DNA of 64,000 nucleotides. Source: Nocardiopsis composta (GTDB lineage Bacteria; Actinomycetota; Actinomycetes; Streptosporangiales; Streptosporangiaceae). How positions within the stretch are numbered: the stretch's first letter is position 1; each line of letters begins with the position of its first letter. The stretch lies in contig NZ_JACHDB010000002.1 of the NCBI RefSeq assembly GCF_014200805.1, positions 248,001-312,000 of the forward strand, written 5' to 3'. Below are positions 26,738-35,702 of this stretch, one piece after another. The notes below the pieces were generated by a model that was not told the origin of the DNA, did no database searches, and saw only the letters and a list, made by a program, of their open reading frames with translations. A program made the position numbers and the translations under genes.

Positions 26738-27640
26738 TCAGCCCTCGTTGAGGTCGGGGCGGGCTCCGGGCTGGTGCAGGGCTCGCGCGGCCAGGTGCTG
26801 GGCGCGGGCCAGGGCGTCCTTGGGGTGCTTGCCGGCCAGCCAGGGCGGCAGGAAGCCGGCGATGAACGCGTCGCCGGCGCCGATGGAGCCCGGGGAGGGC
26901 TCGACCGGTTCGGCGGGCACCCGGACGATCTCCTCGCGGCCCTTGGCGGCCCACAGCGCGCCCTCGTCGCCGAGCTTCATCACCACCGCCGGGAACCAGG
27001 CGGTGAGCACCTTGGCCGCGGCCTCCGGGTCGTCCCGGCCGGTGAGAACCTCGGCCTGGTCGGGGTTGGCGAACAGCAGCCGGGCGCCGCTGGTCCACTC
27101 CAGGAAGTCCTCCGCACCGGCCCGCTTGAGCGGGGCGTGCGAGCCGCCGTCCACCGAGATGGACATGCCGGACTCGCGGGCCATCCGCAGCGCGGTCCGG
27201 GCGGCCCGCCGGGAGCTCTCGTGGATCAGGGTGTAGCCGGAGACGTGCAGGTGGCCGTCGGGGCCGAAGACGTCCCGGGGCAGGTCCTCGGGCTGCAGCC
27301 GGGCGTTGGCGCCGCGGTCGCTGAGCATGGTCCGGTCGCCCCGGTGGGTGATCATCACGACGCAGGTCCCGGTCTGGTGCTCCGGATCCATGACCAGGCG
27401 GGAGTCGACGCTGTAGCCCATCAGCTCCATCTCGCGGGTCCGGCCGGTGATGTCCGACCCGCGCCGCCCCACGAACGTCGTCTCGGTGCCCTCGTTGGCC
27501 AGCCAGGCGGCGACGTTCGCGCCGGAGCCGCCGCCATAGGTGATGACCGAGGCCGGGGTGTCGCTGCCGCGTGCGAGCGCGTAGTGCGCCCGCGCCACCG
27601 AATCGGTCATCAGGTCACCGATCACGACGACTCGTGCCAT
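26738..27640 (-). CDS. PfkB-family carbohydrate kinase
   Basis: A 300-aa ribokinase-like sugar or nucleoside kinase. The N-terminal signature appears as DTPASVITYGGGSGANVAAWLANEG, and the C-terminal PfkB signature with the catalytic Asp as PGSIGAGDAFIAGFLPPWL; Asp in GAGD is the presumed base. The lid strands and KLGDEGAL are also seen. The substrate cannot be told from sequence; ribokinase/adenosine-kinase-like branches are the nearest look. ATG 27640 gives the standard MARVVVIGDLMTD start with AAGGTGG upstream. It is divergent from the GNAT-ligase gene. Confidence 0.85.
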   Translation of the reverse strand: MARVVVIGDLMTDSVARAHYALARGSDTPASVITYGGGSGANVAAWLANEGTETTFVGRRGSDITGRTREMELMGYSVDSRLVMDPEHQTGTCVVMITHRGDRTMLSDRGANARLQPEDLPRDVFGPDGHLHVSGYTLIHESSRRAARTALRMARESGMSISVDGGSHAPLKRAGAEDFLEWTSGARLLFANPDQAEVLTGRDDPEAAAKVLTAWFPAVVMKLGDEGALWAAKGREEIVRVPAEPVEPSPGSIGAGDAFIAGFLPPWLAGKHPKDALARAQHLAARALHQPGARPDLNEG

Positions 27641-27879
27641 TGCGTGTGCCACCACCTTGCGGTCCCGCCATGAAGAGGACTTTTGCGCGCCTCCCGGACG
27701 CCCGCCGGCCGTCGCCCGATCCGGCCGGCCGCGTGGGAGACGGGCATGTGCACAGACGTTAACAGGTCCCGGGGAGACGGTGGGTAACGAAGCGGCACAG
27801 GGTGGGACGGGACGGACCGCCCCGGGCCGGGGCCGCCGCCGACCGGGTGCCCGTCCCCCACGGCGCGGCCGATCTCGTC

Positions 27880-27885
27880 TAGGCT
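27880..27885 (+). promoter_or_regulatory. -10 box of a probable leaderless transcript
   Basis: TAGGCT at 27880-27885 lies 6 nt before the GTG at 27892, and no Shine-Dalgarno sequence is present. This spacing is the usual sign of leaderless mRNA in actinobacteria. No clear -35 box is seen. Confidence 0.5.
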
Positions 27886-27891
27886 CAAACC

Positions 27892-30627
27892 GTGCAGCCA
27901 TACCCGAAACACTGGGAAGCCGACGTCGTTCTCACCGACGGCGGGACCGCCCACATTCGGCCGATCACCCCAGAGGACGCCGACCTGCTCCGGGCCTTCC
28001 ACGCGCGGTTGTCCCCGGAGACGATCTACTTCCGGTTCTTCGCCCCCTACCCGAGGCTCTCCGACCGCGACGTGAAACGCTTCACCGAGGTCGACTACGA
28101 CGAGCGGGTGGCCCTCATCGCCACCATCTCCGGGGTCATGGTGTCGGTGGTCCGCTACGACAAGATCGGCGACGACGAGGCCGAGGTCGCCTTCGTCGTC
28201 GAGGACGCGCACCAGGGCCGCGGCCTCGCCTCGGTCCTGCTGGAGCACATCGGCGCGGCCGCCCGGGAGCGCGGGGTGCGCCGGTTCATCGCCGACGTCC
28301 TCCCGGAGAACCGGCGGATGATCAACGTGTTCCGGGAGGCCGGCTACACCGCCCAGCAGACCTTCGACGAGGGCGTCATCCGGCTCACCCTGGACCTGGA
28401 GCCCACCGACCACTCCGAGGAGGTCATGCGCGCCCGCGAGCAGCGCGCCGAGTCGCGCTCGATCGCCCGGCTGCTCTTCCCGGAGTCGGTCGCGGTCATC
28501 GGCGCGAGCCGGACCGCGCACACCATCGGCCAGACCGCGCTGCGCAACCTGCTCGCCGGGGACTTCCAGGGCCCGGTCTTCCCGGTCCACCCCGAGGCGC
28601 GCGCGGTGGCCGGGGTGCGCGCCTACCCCAGCGTGCTGGACATCCCCGACCCGGTGGACCTGGCCGTGGTCGCGGTCCGCGCGGACATGGTCACCGAGGT
28701 CGTCCAGGAATGCGCGCAGAAGGGCGTGCACGGCCTGGTGGTGGTCAGCTCCGGGTTCGGCGAGATCGGCCCGGAGGGCAGGGCCCGCCAGGAGGAGCTG
28801 GTCAGCACCGCGCGCGCCGCCGGGATGCGGGTGGTGGGCCCGAACGGCCTGGGGGTGGCCAACACCGACCCGGCCGTCTCGCTCAACGCGACGCTCTCCC
28901 CGTACGTGCCGCCGCGCGGACCGATCGGCTTCTTCTCCCAGTCCGGTGCGCTGGGCCGGGCCATCCTGCAGCGGGTCAGCGAGCGCGGCATCGGCCTGTC
29001 CACCTTCGTCTCGGCCGGCAACCGGGCCGACGTCTCCGGCAACGACCTCATCCAGTACTGGCAGGAGGACCCCGCCACCGAGGTGGTGCTGCAGTACCTC
29101 GAGTCGCTGGGCAACCCGCGCAAGTTCACCCGGCTCGCCCGCCGCCTGGCCCAGCACAAGCCGGTCGTCGCGGTGCGCAGCGGCGGTTCCTCGCAGGGCA
29201 TCCCCACCGGGCACGCGGCCGGCGCGCTGGCGCTGCCCGACTACGCGGTCACCTCCCTGTTCGAGCAGGCCGGCGTGGTGCGGGTGGACGACATCACCCA
29301 GATGTTCGACGTCGCCCAGCTCTTCGCCTACCAGCCGCTGCCCTCCGGCCCCCGGGTCGCCATCCTCGGCAACTCCGACTCGCTGGGCCTGCTGGTCAAG
29401 GACGCCGCGATACGCAGCGGCCTCAAGCCGCACGACCCGGTCGACCTGGGCCCCAAGGCCACCGCGGAGGACTTCGACCGGGCGCTGACCGAGGCGCTCG
29501 CCGACGAGCGGGTGCACGCCGTCATCGTGGTCTTCATCCCCGCGCTCATCCCGATCTCCGACGACGTGGCCGAGGTGATGCGCTCCAAGGCGGCCTCCTC
29601 GGCCAAGCCGATCCTCACCACCTACCTCGGCCACCAGGGGCTGCCCGAGGAGCTCCGCCAGGTCAACGAGAACGGCGAGACCGCCCGCGGCTCCGTCCCC
29701 TCCTACCTGGCCCCGGAGGACGCGGTGCGGGCGCTGGCGCACGCCACCCGGTACGCGCTGTGGCGCGGGCGGGACTCGGGCCGCCACCCCGAGCTGCCCG
29801 ACGTCGACGGGGCGCGCGCCCGGCAGGTGGTCGACGCCGCGCTGGAGCGGATGGAGGCCGCCGGCGGCGGCGACGCCCAGCGCCCGGTCTGGTTCACCAG
29901 CGAGCCGGTGCACAACGAGGAGACCGCGGTGCCCGCGGAGACCACCCGCGAACTGCTGTCCTGCTACGGGATCAAGGTCTGGCCGGACATTCCGGTGTCC
30001 TCCGCGGACGAGGCGGTCGCCGCCGCCGAGGAGCTGGGCTACCCGGTCGTGGTCAAGGCCAACGCCCCCGACCTGCGGCTGCGGGCCGGCGGCAGCGGCA
30101 TCCGCGCCGACCTGCGCAGCGCGGCCGACGTCAAGGGCGCCTTCGAGGCGCTGCACGGCCGCCTCGGCGACGAGGCGATGCTGGTGGTGCAGCAGATGGT
30201 GGTGCCGGGCGTGCCCACCGTGGTGCGGGCTGGCGACAACCCGTCCTTCGGCGCGGTGGTCGGCTTCGGCCTGGCCGACGTCACCGCGGAGCTCCTGGAC
30301 GACCGGGCGTTCCGGCTGGCGCCGCTGAGCAACACCGACGCGGCCGACCTGGTGCACGCGGTGCGCGCCTCGCCGCTGCTGTTCGGGCTGCCCGCCGGGG
30401 CCACCAGCCTCGCCGACCAGCCCGACGTGGAGGCCCTCCAGGACCTGCTGATCCGGGTCTCCCGGCTGGCCGACGCCTTCCCCGAGGTCGGCCACCTCGA
30501 CCTGGACCCGGTGACCGTCAACGCCGAGGGCGCGCACGTGCTCGGCGCCCGGATGTGGCTCCGCCGCCCGCCGGAGCTGCGCCCGGACAGCGGCCCGCGC
30601 CGGCTGCGCGGCGCCTCCTCCTTCTGA
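27892..30627 (+). CDS. GNAT acetyltransferase fused to NDP-forming acyl-CoA synthetase (Pat-like)
   Basis: A 911-aa protein lysine acetyltransferase candidate. The GNAT domain is N-terminal (about 15-175; acetyl-CoA loop VVEDAHQGRGLASVLL). It is followed by an acyl-CoA synthetase (NDP-forming)-like unit: CoA-binding Rossmann domain (AVIGASRTAHTIGQ, about 200), two succinyl-CoA-ligase-like domains (FFSQSGALGRAI; AILGNSDSLGLLVKDA) and a C-terminal ATP-grasp domain (GYPVVVKANAPDLRLRAGGSGI, about 715). This order (GNAT first) matches Streptomyces-type PatA enzymes that acetylate acyl-CoA synthetases; in Salmonella Pat the GNAT is last. In Pat proteins the ligase part is often regulatory. The start is leaderless, GTG 27892. 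Confidence 0.9.
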   Translation: MQPYPKHWEADVVLTDGGTAHIRPITPEDADLLRAFHARLSPETIYFRFFAPYPRLSDRDVKRFTEVDYDERVALIATISGVMVSVVRYDKIGDDEAEVAFVVEDAHQGRGLASVLLEHIGAAARERGVRRFIADVLPENRRMINVFREAGYTAQQTFDEGVIRLTLDLEPTDHSEEVMRAREQRAESRSIARLLFPESVAVIGASRTAHTIGQTALRNLLAGDFQGPVFPVHPEARAVAGVRAYPSVLDIPDPVDLAVVAVRADMVTEVVQECAQKGVHGLVVVSSGFGEIGPEGRARQEELVSTARAAGMRVVGPNGLGVANTDPAVSLNATLSPYVPPRGPIGFFSQSGALGRAILQRVSERGIGLSTFVSAGNRADVSGNDLIQYWQEDPATEVVLQYLESLGNPRKFTRLARRLAQHKPVVAVRSGGSSQGIPTGHAAGALALPDYAVTSLFEQAGVVRVDDITQMFDVAQLFAYQPLPSGPRVAILGNSDSLGLLVKDAAIRSGLKPHDPVDLGPKATAEDFDRALTEALADERVHAVIVVFIPALIPISDDVAEVMRSKAASSAKPILTTYLGHQGLPEELRQVNENGETARGSVPSYLAPEDAVRALAHATRYALWRGRDSGRHPELPDVDGARARQVVDAALERMEAAGGGDAQRPVWFTSEPVHNEETAVPAETTRELLSCYGIKVWPDIPVSSADEAVAAAEELGYPVVVKANAPDLRLRAGGSGIRADLRSAADVKGAFEALHGRLGDEAMLVVQQMVVPGVPTVVRAGDNPSFGAVVGFGLADVTAELLDDRAFRLAPLSNTDAADLVHAVRASPLLFGLPAGATSLADQPDVEALQDLLIRVSRLADAFPEVGHLDLDPVTVNAEGAHVLGARMWLRRPPELRPDSGPRRLRGASSF

Positions 30628-31174
30628 CCGCACCGCCGCCCGCCGGTCCGGCACCGCCCCCGCGTTGGCCTTGGCGCCGCAACGTGTCTCAGAGCGCTCC
30701 GACACCCCCGCAACGCCGAGGCCGACGGGGAAGTGGAGCGGCGCACCGCCTCCGGGGGAGGGGCGGCCGCCCCGCAGAGCGCACCGGGCGGCCACCCGGA
30801 TGCCCGGCAGGCTCTCAGACGGGGTCGGGCTGCGGCTCCGGGTCGGGCGGCAGCGGCCCAGGCCCCGGACCCGGCCCCGGCGGTCCGGGGGCCGGGGGGT
30901 CCGGCGGGATCGGGTTCGGCACCGGGCCCGGCCCCGGCGGAACGGGGTTCGGCGGGCCGGGCGGCCCGGGCGGGCCCGGTGGTACGGGAGGCGGGTACGT
31001 CGCACGCGGCCCCACGGTCCGGGCCGCGTCCCCGGCGCTGCGGAACTCTGTTGCGTCCATGCCCACGCCCGTACCCGCAGGGAGCGCCCGCTACCCATGT
31101 CCCGGCCGGCCGCTCCGGCGCCGCCGTCCACAGGGCCGGTGCGATCCGTCGCCGGGAGGGGGCAGGATGGAGGT
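30628..31174. other. 547-bp region with a Gly/Pro low-complexity tract
   Basis: Between 30815 and 31010 the sequence is built of short GGNCCNGG-type repeats. On the minus strand it reads as a proline-rich small protein (listed separately); on the plus strand it would be Gly-rich in one frame. The remainder shows no gene. The next gene's ribosome-binding site is at the right edge. Confidence 0.4.
30815..31066 (-). CDS. Possible small proline-rich protein
   Basis: An 83-aa leftward frame starts MGMDATEFRSAGDAARTVGP and is then almost pure Pro/Gly (PPGPPGPPGPP type). It could be a genuine extended or cell-wall protein, or simply the translation of a low-complexity tract. There is no good ribosome-binding site and no signal peptide, so support is weak. 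A second ATG at 31060 is equally possible. Confidence 0.25.
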   Translation of the reverse strand: MGMDATEFRSAGDAARTVGPRATYPPPVPPGPPGPPGPPNPVPPGPGPVPNPIPPDPPAPGPPGPGPGPGPLPPDPEPQPDPV

Positions 31175-31768
31175 ATGAGGAAAACGCGTGCCGTGCCCAC
31201 CGACTGGCGTCTGGAGATCGAGCGGAGCGGCTACTACCCCGGCCTGGTGATCGACGCGGTCGGCACCGCCCTCGGCGGCGAGAGCGCCGAGGCCTTCGTC
31301 GTCCACCACGAGGCCACGTTCGACCCGGCCATGGAGATGCGCCGGCACATCACCGTGCTGCTGCTGACCCCGACCCGCCTCGTCGTCTGCCACACCGACG
31401 AGCACCCGGCGGGCGAGGGCGCGGAGCGCCCGCACGCCTCCACCACCACCGACGCGATCGGGCTCGGCAACATCCAGTCGGTCGCGCTCACCCGGGTCGT
31501 CGCCGACCCGGCCGAGTACACCCCGGGCACGCTGCCCAGCGAGGCGGTGCTCAGCATCAGCCTCAGCGTGAACTGGGGCGCGATCGCCCACATCGACCTG
31601 GAGCCGGCCTCCTGCGCGGACGAGTCCTGCGAGGCCGACCACGGCTACACCGGCGCCATCACCGCGGAGCCGCTCACCCTGCGGGTCAGCCAGGCCGCCG
31701 ACGGCGCGGACGCCGTGGCCACCGTGATCAACTTCGCCGACGTCCTGTCCGCCGCCACAGCCCGCTGA
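31175..31768 (+). CDS. DUF5998 family protein
   Basis: A 197-aa cytoplasmic actinobacterial protein of unknown function. Recognisable segments are RLEIERSGYYPGLVIDAV, EAFVVHHEATFDPAMEMRRHITVLLLTPTRLVVCHTDEH and the late SCADESCEADHGYTGAITAEPLTLRVS. The HHEATF segment and the alternating hydrophobic strands suggest a beta-rich fold. Genes of this family are usually directly upstream of the alkaline-phosphatase-type enzyme, as here (51 nt gap). ATG 31175 is used, with the purine-rich GGGAGGGGGCAGG as the likely ribosome-binding site. Confidence 0.85.
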   Translation: MRKTRAVPTDWRLEIERSGYYPGLVIDAVGTALGGESAEAFVVHHEATFDPAMEMRRHITVLLLTPTRLVVCHTDEHPAGEGAERPHASTTTDAIGLGNIQSVALTRVVADPAEYTPGTLPSEAVLSISLSVNWGAIAHIDLEPASCADESCEADHGYTGAITAEPLTLRVSQAADGADAVATVINFADVLSAATAR

Positions 31769-31819
31769 CCGGCCGCGGGCGGCGCGGCGGGCATCCCCGA
31801 TCCCGTTCAGGAGGCCACG

Positions 31820-33007
31820 TTGAGCACTGCAGGTCCGAGCGGCGGCGCGGCGGGCGCCGCGGACGCCCCCTTCGAGGCCCCGCGCTACGGCGCCGGATCC
31901 CTGGCCGACCTGGCGCCGTCGGTGCTGGCCTCGCTCGGGGTCCGGGGCGAGCCGAACGTGCTCGGCCTGCCCCCGGTCCGCCGCGCCTGCGTGCTGCTCA
32001 TCGACGGGATGGGCTGGGAGCTGCTGCTGGCCCACCGGGAGCACGCACCGTTCCTGTCCTCGCTGATCGACGCCCCGGCGACGCGCCCCGCGCTCACCGC
32101 GGCCTTCCCCACCACCACCGCGACCAGCCTCACCACCTTCGGCACCGGCGCGGTCCCCGGCCACCACGGCATCGTCGGCTACAAGGTCGTCGTCCCCGGT
32201 ACCGACACCGTCCTCAACCAGCTCCGCTGGGGCGAGGAGAGCGGGGTCGACCCCGAGGAGTGGCAGCCGCTGACCACCGCCTACCAGCGCGCCGAACGCG
32301 CCGGGGTGACCACCGGCTACGTCGCCTCCGCCGCCTACGAGCACAGCAGGCTCACCCGGGCCACCGCGCGCGGCAGCGGCTACCTGCCGGCCGACGACCT
32401 CACCTCGGTCGCGGTGCGCACCGCGGCGGCGCTGACCCGGGGCGAGCGCTCCCTGGTCTTCGCCTACCACCCCGACCTCGACGGCTACGGGCACCGGTTC
32501 GGGATCGCCTCCGACCACTGGCGTATCCACCTGGGGCAGGTGGACCGGCTGGTCGAGCAGATCGCCGGCGCGCTGCCGCCCGACGCGGCGCTGTACATCA
32601 CCGCCGACCACGGCATGGTCGACTCCGACCCCGCCCAGCGGGTCGACCTGGAGGCCGACCCCGAGCTCCGGCGCGGCGTGCGGGTCGTCGCGGGAGAGGC
32701 GCGGATGCGCCAGGTCTACACCGAGCCCGGGGCCACCGAGGACGTCCGCGCGGCCTGGGCCGAGCGGCTCGGGCCGGCCGCCCTGGTGCTCACCCGGGAG
32801 GAGGCCGTCGCCGCGGGCTACTACGGCCCGGCGACCGACGGCGCGGTCCGCGAGCGGATCGGCGACGTGCTGGCCGTCGCCCGCGGCAGCGCCACCCTGG
32901 TCCTGCCCGAGGCGGAACCGCTGGAGAGCGGCCTGGTCGGCCAGCACGGCTCGCTGACCCCCGCCGAGCTGAGCATCCCGCTGCTGGCCGCGACCACCGT
33001 GCGCTGA
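31820..33007 (+). CDS. Alkaline-phosphatase-fold nucleotide pyrophosphatase/phosphodiesterase
   Basis: A 395-aa metal-dependent hydrolase. Metal and nucleophile motifs are LIDGMGWE, the TTTATSLTTFGTG loop with the nucleophilic Thr, HPDLDGYGHRFG and ITADHGMVD, and the last metal ligand in VGQHGSLTP. No signal peptide is present, so it appears intracellular, unlike classical secreted NPPs. The TTG at 31820 is supported by AGGAGG 5 nt upstream. It probably forms an operon with the DUF5998 gene. The natural substrate is unknown. Confidence 0.88.
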   Translation: MSTAGPSGGAAGAADAPFEAPRYGAGSLADLAPSVLASLGVRGEPNVLGLPPVRRACVLLIDGMGWELLLAHREHAPFLSSLIDAPATRPALTAAFPTTTATSLTTFGTGAVPGHHGIVGYKVVVPGTDTVLNQLRWGEESGVDPEEWQPLTTAYQRAERAGVTTGYVASAAYEHSRLTRATARGSGYLPADDLTSVAVRTAAALTRGERSLVFAYHPDLDGYGHRFGIASDHWRIHLGQVDRLVEQIAGALPPDAALYITADHGMVDSDPAQRVDLEADPELRRGVRVVAGEARMRQVYTEPGATEDVRAAWAERLGPAALVLTREEAVAAGYYGPATDGAVRERIGDVLAVARGSATLVLPEAEPLESGLVGQHGSLTPAELSIPLLAATTVR

Positions 33008-33055
33008 GCCGGCGGCGCGGCCGGGGTGCCCCTGTCGCCCCGGGCGGCGGTGGCT

Positions 33056-33061
33056 TAGGGT
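33056..33061 (+). promoter_or_regulatory. -10 box of a probable leaderless transcript (peroxiredoxin)
   Basis: TAGGGT at 33056-33061 is 7 nt before GTG 33069. An alternative in-frame GTG at 33060 falls inside the box, which argues for 33069 as both transcription and translation start. Confidence 0.45.
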
Positions 33062-33068
33062 GGCGGCC

Positions 33069-33542
33069 GTGGACATCGGTGACCATGCCCCCGACTTCTC
33101 GCTGCCCGACCAGCACGGCGAACCGCGCGACCTGCGCGGGCTGCTGGCCGACGGCCCGCTGGCGCTCTTCTTCTACCCCGCGGCGATGACCCCGGGGTGC
33201 ACCGCGGAGAGCTGCCGCTTCCGCGACCTCTCGGCGGAGTTCGCCGAGCTCGGCGCGGGCTGCGCCGGGATCAGCGCCGACCCGGTGGACCGCCAGGCCG
33301 CCTTCGACGGCCGGCACGGCCTCGGCTTCCCGCTGCTGTCCGACCCGGACGGGACCGTCGCCCGGAGCTACGGGGTGCGGCGGACGGCCCCCGGCCTGTC
33401 CGCGCTGGCGCCCACCCGCAGGCACACCTTCGTCATCGACACCGACCGCACGGTGCTGCAGGTGGTGCGGAGCGAGATCCGGATGAGCGCGCACGCCGAC
33501 GGGGCCCTGGAGGCGCTGCGCGCCCGCCGCGCCCGCGGCTGA
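33069..33542 (+). CDS. Peroxiredoxin, BCP/PrxQ type
   Basis: A 157-aa thiol peroxidase that reduces hydrogen peroxide and alkyl hydroperoxides. The peroxidatic Cys44 in PAAMTPGCTAESC and the resolving Cys49 form the CX4C arrangement of atypical 2-Cys PrxQ/BCP enzymes. TPGCT and the Arg in the later TRRHTFVID are conserved. The start at 33069 (MDIGDHAPDFSLPDQ) matches the family N-terminus. It sits downstream of the phosphatase gene with its own promoter-like box. Confidence 0.9.
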   Translation: MDIGDHAPDFSLPDQHGEPRDLRGLLADGPLALFFYPAAMTPGCTAESCRFRDLSAEFAELGAGCAGISADPVDRQAAFDGRHGLGFPLLSDPDGTVARSYGVRRTAPGLSALAPTRRHTFVIDTDRTVLQVVRSEIRMSAHADGALEALRARRARG

Positions 33543-33612
33543 GCACCGCGGCCCGCAGCGGTCCACCACCCGAGCAGACCGGCACCGAGACGACGGAAAG
33601 GGACGACGCCAG

Positions 33613-34404
33613 ATGGCGGAACCGGACAGCGGGCGACCGCTGGTGCGGCGCGATTCCGACCGCGGGATCGCCACCATCACCCTGGACTCCGAGCACAACC
33701 GCAACGCGCTGTCCGCGCGGCTGCGCACCGAGCTCGCCGCGGAGCTCGCCGCGGCGATGGCCGACGACGGCGTGCGCGCCGTGGTGCTCACCGGCGCGGG
33801 CCGGGTGTTCTGCGCCGGGGCCGATCTGAAGGAGGTCGGCGAGCAGCTCGCCGGGAAGGAGCCCGACCCGGCCGCGCCCGGCATGGCGGAGATCTTCTCC
33901 GCGATCATGGAGGCGCCCAAGCCCGTGGTGGCCAGGCTCAACGGCACCGCGCGGGCCGGCGGGCTCGGCCTGGTGGCGGCCGCCGACATCGCGATCGCCC
34001 CGGAGGAGACCGAGTTCGCCTTCTCCGAGGTGCGCATCGGGGTGGTCCCGGCGATGATCTCCATCCCGGTCTCGGTGCGGATGACCGACCGGGCGATGAC
34101 CCGCTACTTCCTCACCGGCGAGGTGTTCGGCGCCCGCGAGGCGGCCGCCTCCGGCCTGCTCACCGAGGCCGTCCCGGCCGGGGAGCTGGACGCCGCCACC
34201 GATGCGGTGCTGGACGGCCTGCGCGCGGCCGCGCCCGGCGCGCTCACCGGCGCCAAGGCCCTGCTCGGCGCGGACGGAGCGGAGGAGCGCGGCAAGGCGT
34301 TCGCCCGGATGGCCGAGCTGTCCGCCCGCTATTTCGCCAGTGAGGAGGCGGCCGAGGGACGGGCCGCGTTCTTCGAGAAACGCAAGCCGAAGTGGGTGCT
34401 GTAA
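33613..34404 (+). CDS. Enoyl-CoA hydratase/isomerase family protein
   Basis: A 263-aa crotonase-fold enzyme. CoA-binding and oxyanion-hole motifs are GRVFCAGADLKEV and NGTARAGGLGLVAAADIAIA; FAFSEVRIGVVPAMIS provides one catalytic glutamate. The first of the two glutamates of classical hydratases appears replaced (Leu in GGLGL), so hydratase activity on simple enoyl-CoA is uncertain. A methylglutaconyl- or leucine-degradation-type role is possible. It is coupled to the MBL gene by a 1-nt TAATG overlap. Confidence 0.85.
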   Translation: MAEPDSGRPLVRRDSDRGIATITLDSEHNRNALSARLRTELAAELAAAMADDGVRAVVLTGAGRVFCAGADLKEVGEQLAGKEPDPAAPGMAEIFSAIMEAPKPVVARLNGTARAGGLGLVAAADIAIAPEETEFAFSEVRIGVVPAMISIPVSVRMTDRAMTRYFLTGEVFGAREAAASGLLTEAVPAGELDAATDAVLDGLRAAAPGALTGAKALLGADGAEERGKAFARMAELSARYFASEEAAEGRAAFFEKRKPKWVL

Positions 34405-35066
34405 TGGGAGGCGTGACCTACTCCGGAGATACGCGGGTCGGCGGACCCGCCGACACGCGCGACCTGTCCGAACTGACCATCAGCAAGCTCGCCGTCGGGG
34501 GCATGGACAACAACGTCTACCTGCTCCGCTGCAAGAGGACCGGCGAGGCGGCGCTGATCGACGCCGCGGACGAGGCCGACCGCATCCTGGACCTGATCGG
34601 TGACGACGGGCTGGCCCGGGTGATCACCACGCACCGGCACGGCGACCACTGGCAGGCCCTGGCCGAGGTGGTGGGCACCACCGGCGCCCGCACCGTGGCG
34701 CACCCGGCCGACGCCGGCGAACTCCCGGTCTCCGTCGACGACGCGGTGGAGCACGGCGACCGCATCCCGGTCGGCGAGGCCGAACTGCGGGTCATCCACC
34801 TCCGCGGCCACACCCCGGGGTCGATCGCACTCCGCTACGACGACCCCTCGGGCACCGTCCACCTGTTCACCGGGGACAGCCTGTTCCCCGGGGGCGTCGG
34901 CAAGACCTGGTCCGACGCGGACTTCCGGTCGCTGCTGAGCGACGTCGAGGAGCGCATCTTCGCCGAACTCGGCGACGACACCTGGGTCTACCCGGGGCAC
35001 GGCAAGGACACCACCCTCGGGGCCGAACGCCCCCACCTGGAGGAATGGCGCGCCCGCGGCTGGTGA
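34404..35066 (+). CDS. Metallo-beta-lactamase-fold hydrolase (glyoxalase II-like)
   Basis: A 220-aa MBL-fold hydrolase. The metal motif is THRHGDHW, with later ligands in LRGHTPGSIAL, FTGDSLFPGGVGKT and VYPGHGKDTT. This set is typical of hydroxyacylglutathione hydrolase-like proteins; in actinomycetes the thiol partner would be mycothiol or CoA rather than glutathione (inference). The ATG at 34404 overlaps the preceding stop. A GTG 9 nt further in is an alternative. It ends in a terminator. Confidence 0.85.
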   Translation: MGGVTYSGDTRVGGPADTRDLSELTISKLAVGGMDNNVYLLRCKRTGEAALIDAADEADRILDLIGDDGLARVITTHRHGDHWQALAEVVGTTGARTVAHPADAGELPVSVDDAVEHGDRIPVGEAELRVIHLRGHTPGSIALRYDDPSGTVHLFTGDSLFPGGVGKTWSDADFRSLLSDVEERIFAELGDDTWVYPGHGKDTTLGAERPHLEEWRARGW

Positions 35067-35070
35067 CCCC

Positions 35071-35105
35071 GGGCGGCCCGCCGGCGCGCTCCGCGCGGGC
35101 CGCCC
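35071..35105 (+). terminator. Terminator hairpin after the MBL gene
   Basis: Perfect 11-bp stem, GGGCGGCCCGC (35071-35081) / GCGGGCCGCCC (35095-35105), 4 nt after the stop. Confidence 0.7.
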
Positions 35106-35246
35106 GCACCTGTCCCGCCCACCCGCGCCACCGCCCGTTGGAGAAACAAGGGCATCCCGTGGCCGGCACCCGCCCGGGGGGGCCGCGCTCCCGAACCCCG
35201 TCGGAACAGCGGCTCGGGAGGCTGGGGCGCTGGGCGGGACCCCGGG

Positions 35247-35645
35247 TCAGCCCGGGAGCGGGCGGCGGCCGATGAAGCCCAGTTCGCTGCGGTGGTACCA
35301 GGCGAGCTCGGGTTCGCCCTCCAGCCAGCAGAGCCGGACGGGGGCGCCGTCGAGGAGGGCCGGCAGGTCGAGCAGGATGGGGGCCAGGCCCTTCACCTCC
35401 ACCCCGTTCTCCGGGAACCAGGCGCGGAGCTCTTCGAACCGGGCCTCCAGGCCCTTGAGCTCGGCCCGGCCGCCCAGCTCCGAGGCGCCGGAGGAGCGCA
35501 GGTCGGCGGCGAGCTCGGCGAGGTCGGCGCGGAGCTCCACCAGCTCCGCGGTGCGCCGGCGGATCTCCGGCATCAGATCGCGGGCCTCCTCCAGGGTGAA
35601 CACCCGCGGTCCGGACGGAGAGGCGTCTTCGGGATCGGAAGTCAT
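35247..35645 (-). CDS. DUF2203 family protein
   Basis: A 132-aa soluble protein. DUF2203 features are the opening FTLEEARDLMPEIRRRTAELVELRADLAEL and the end VRLCWLEGEPELAWYHRSELGFIGRRPL. The first half is a long amphipathic helix, probably coiled coil. Function is unknown. It lies 57 nt downstream of the CHAT protease gene in the same direction and may be co-transcribed, though the family occurs widely without it. Confidence 0.85.
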   Translation of the reverse strand: MTSDPEDASPSGPRVFTLEEARDLMPEIRRRTAELVELRADLAELAADLRSSGASELGGRAELKGLEARFEELRAWFPENGVEVKGLAPILLDLPALLDGAPVRLCWLEGEPELAWYHRSELGFIGRRPLPG

Positions 35646-35702
35646 TCCCCGACGGTACGCGCTCCGCCCCGCCGGCGGCGGGTGCCGCGGCCGATCCGGC
35701 CG

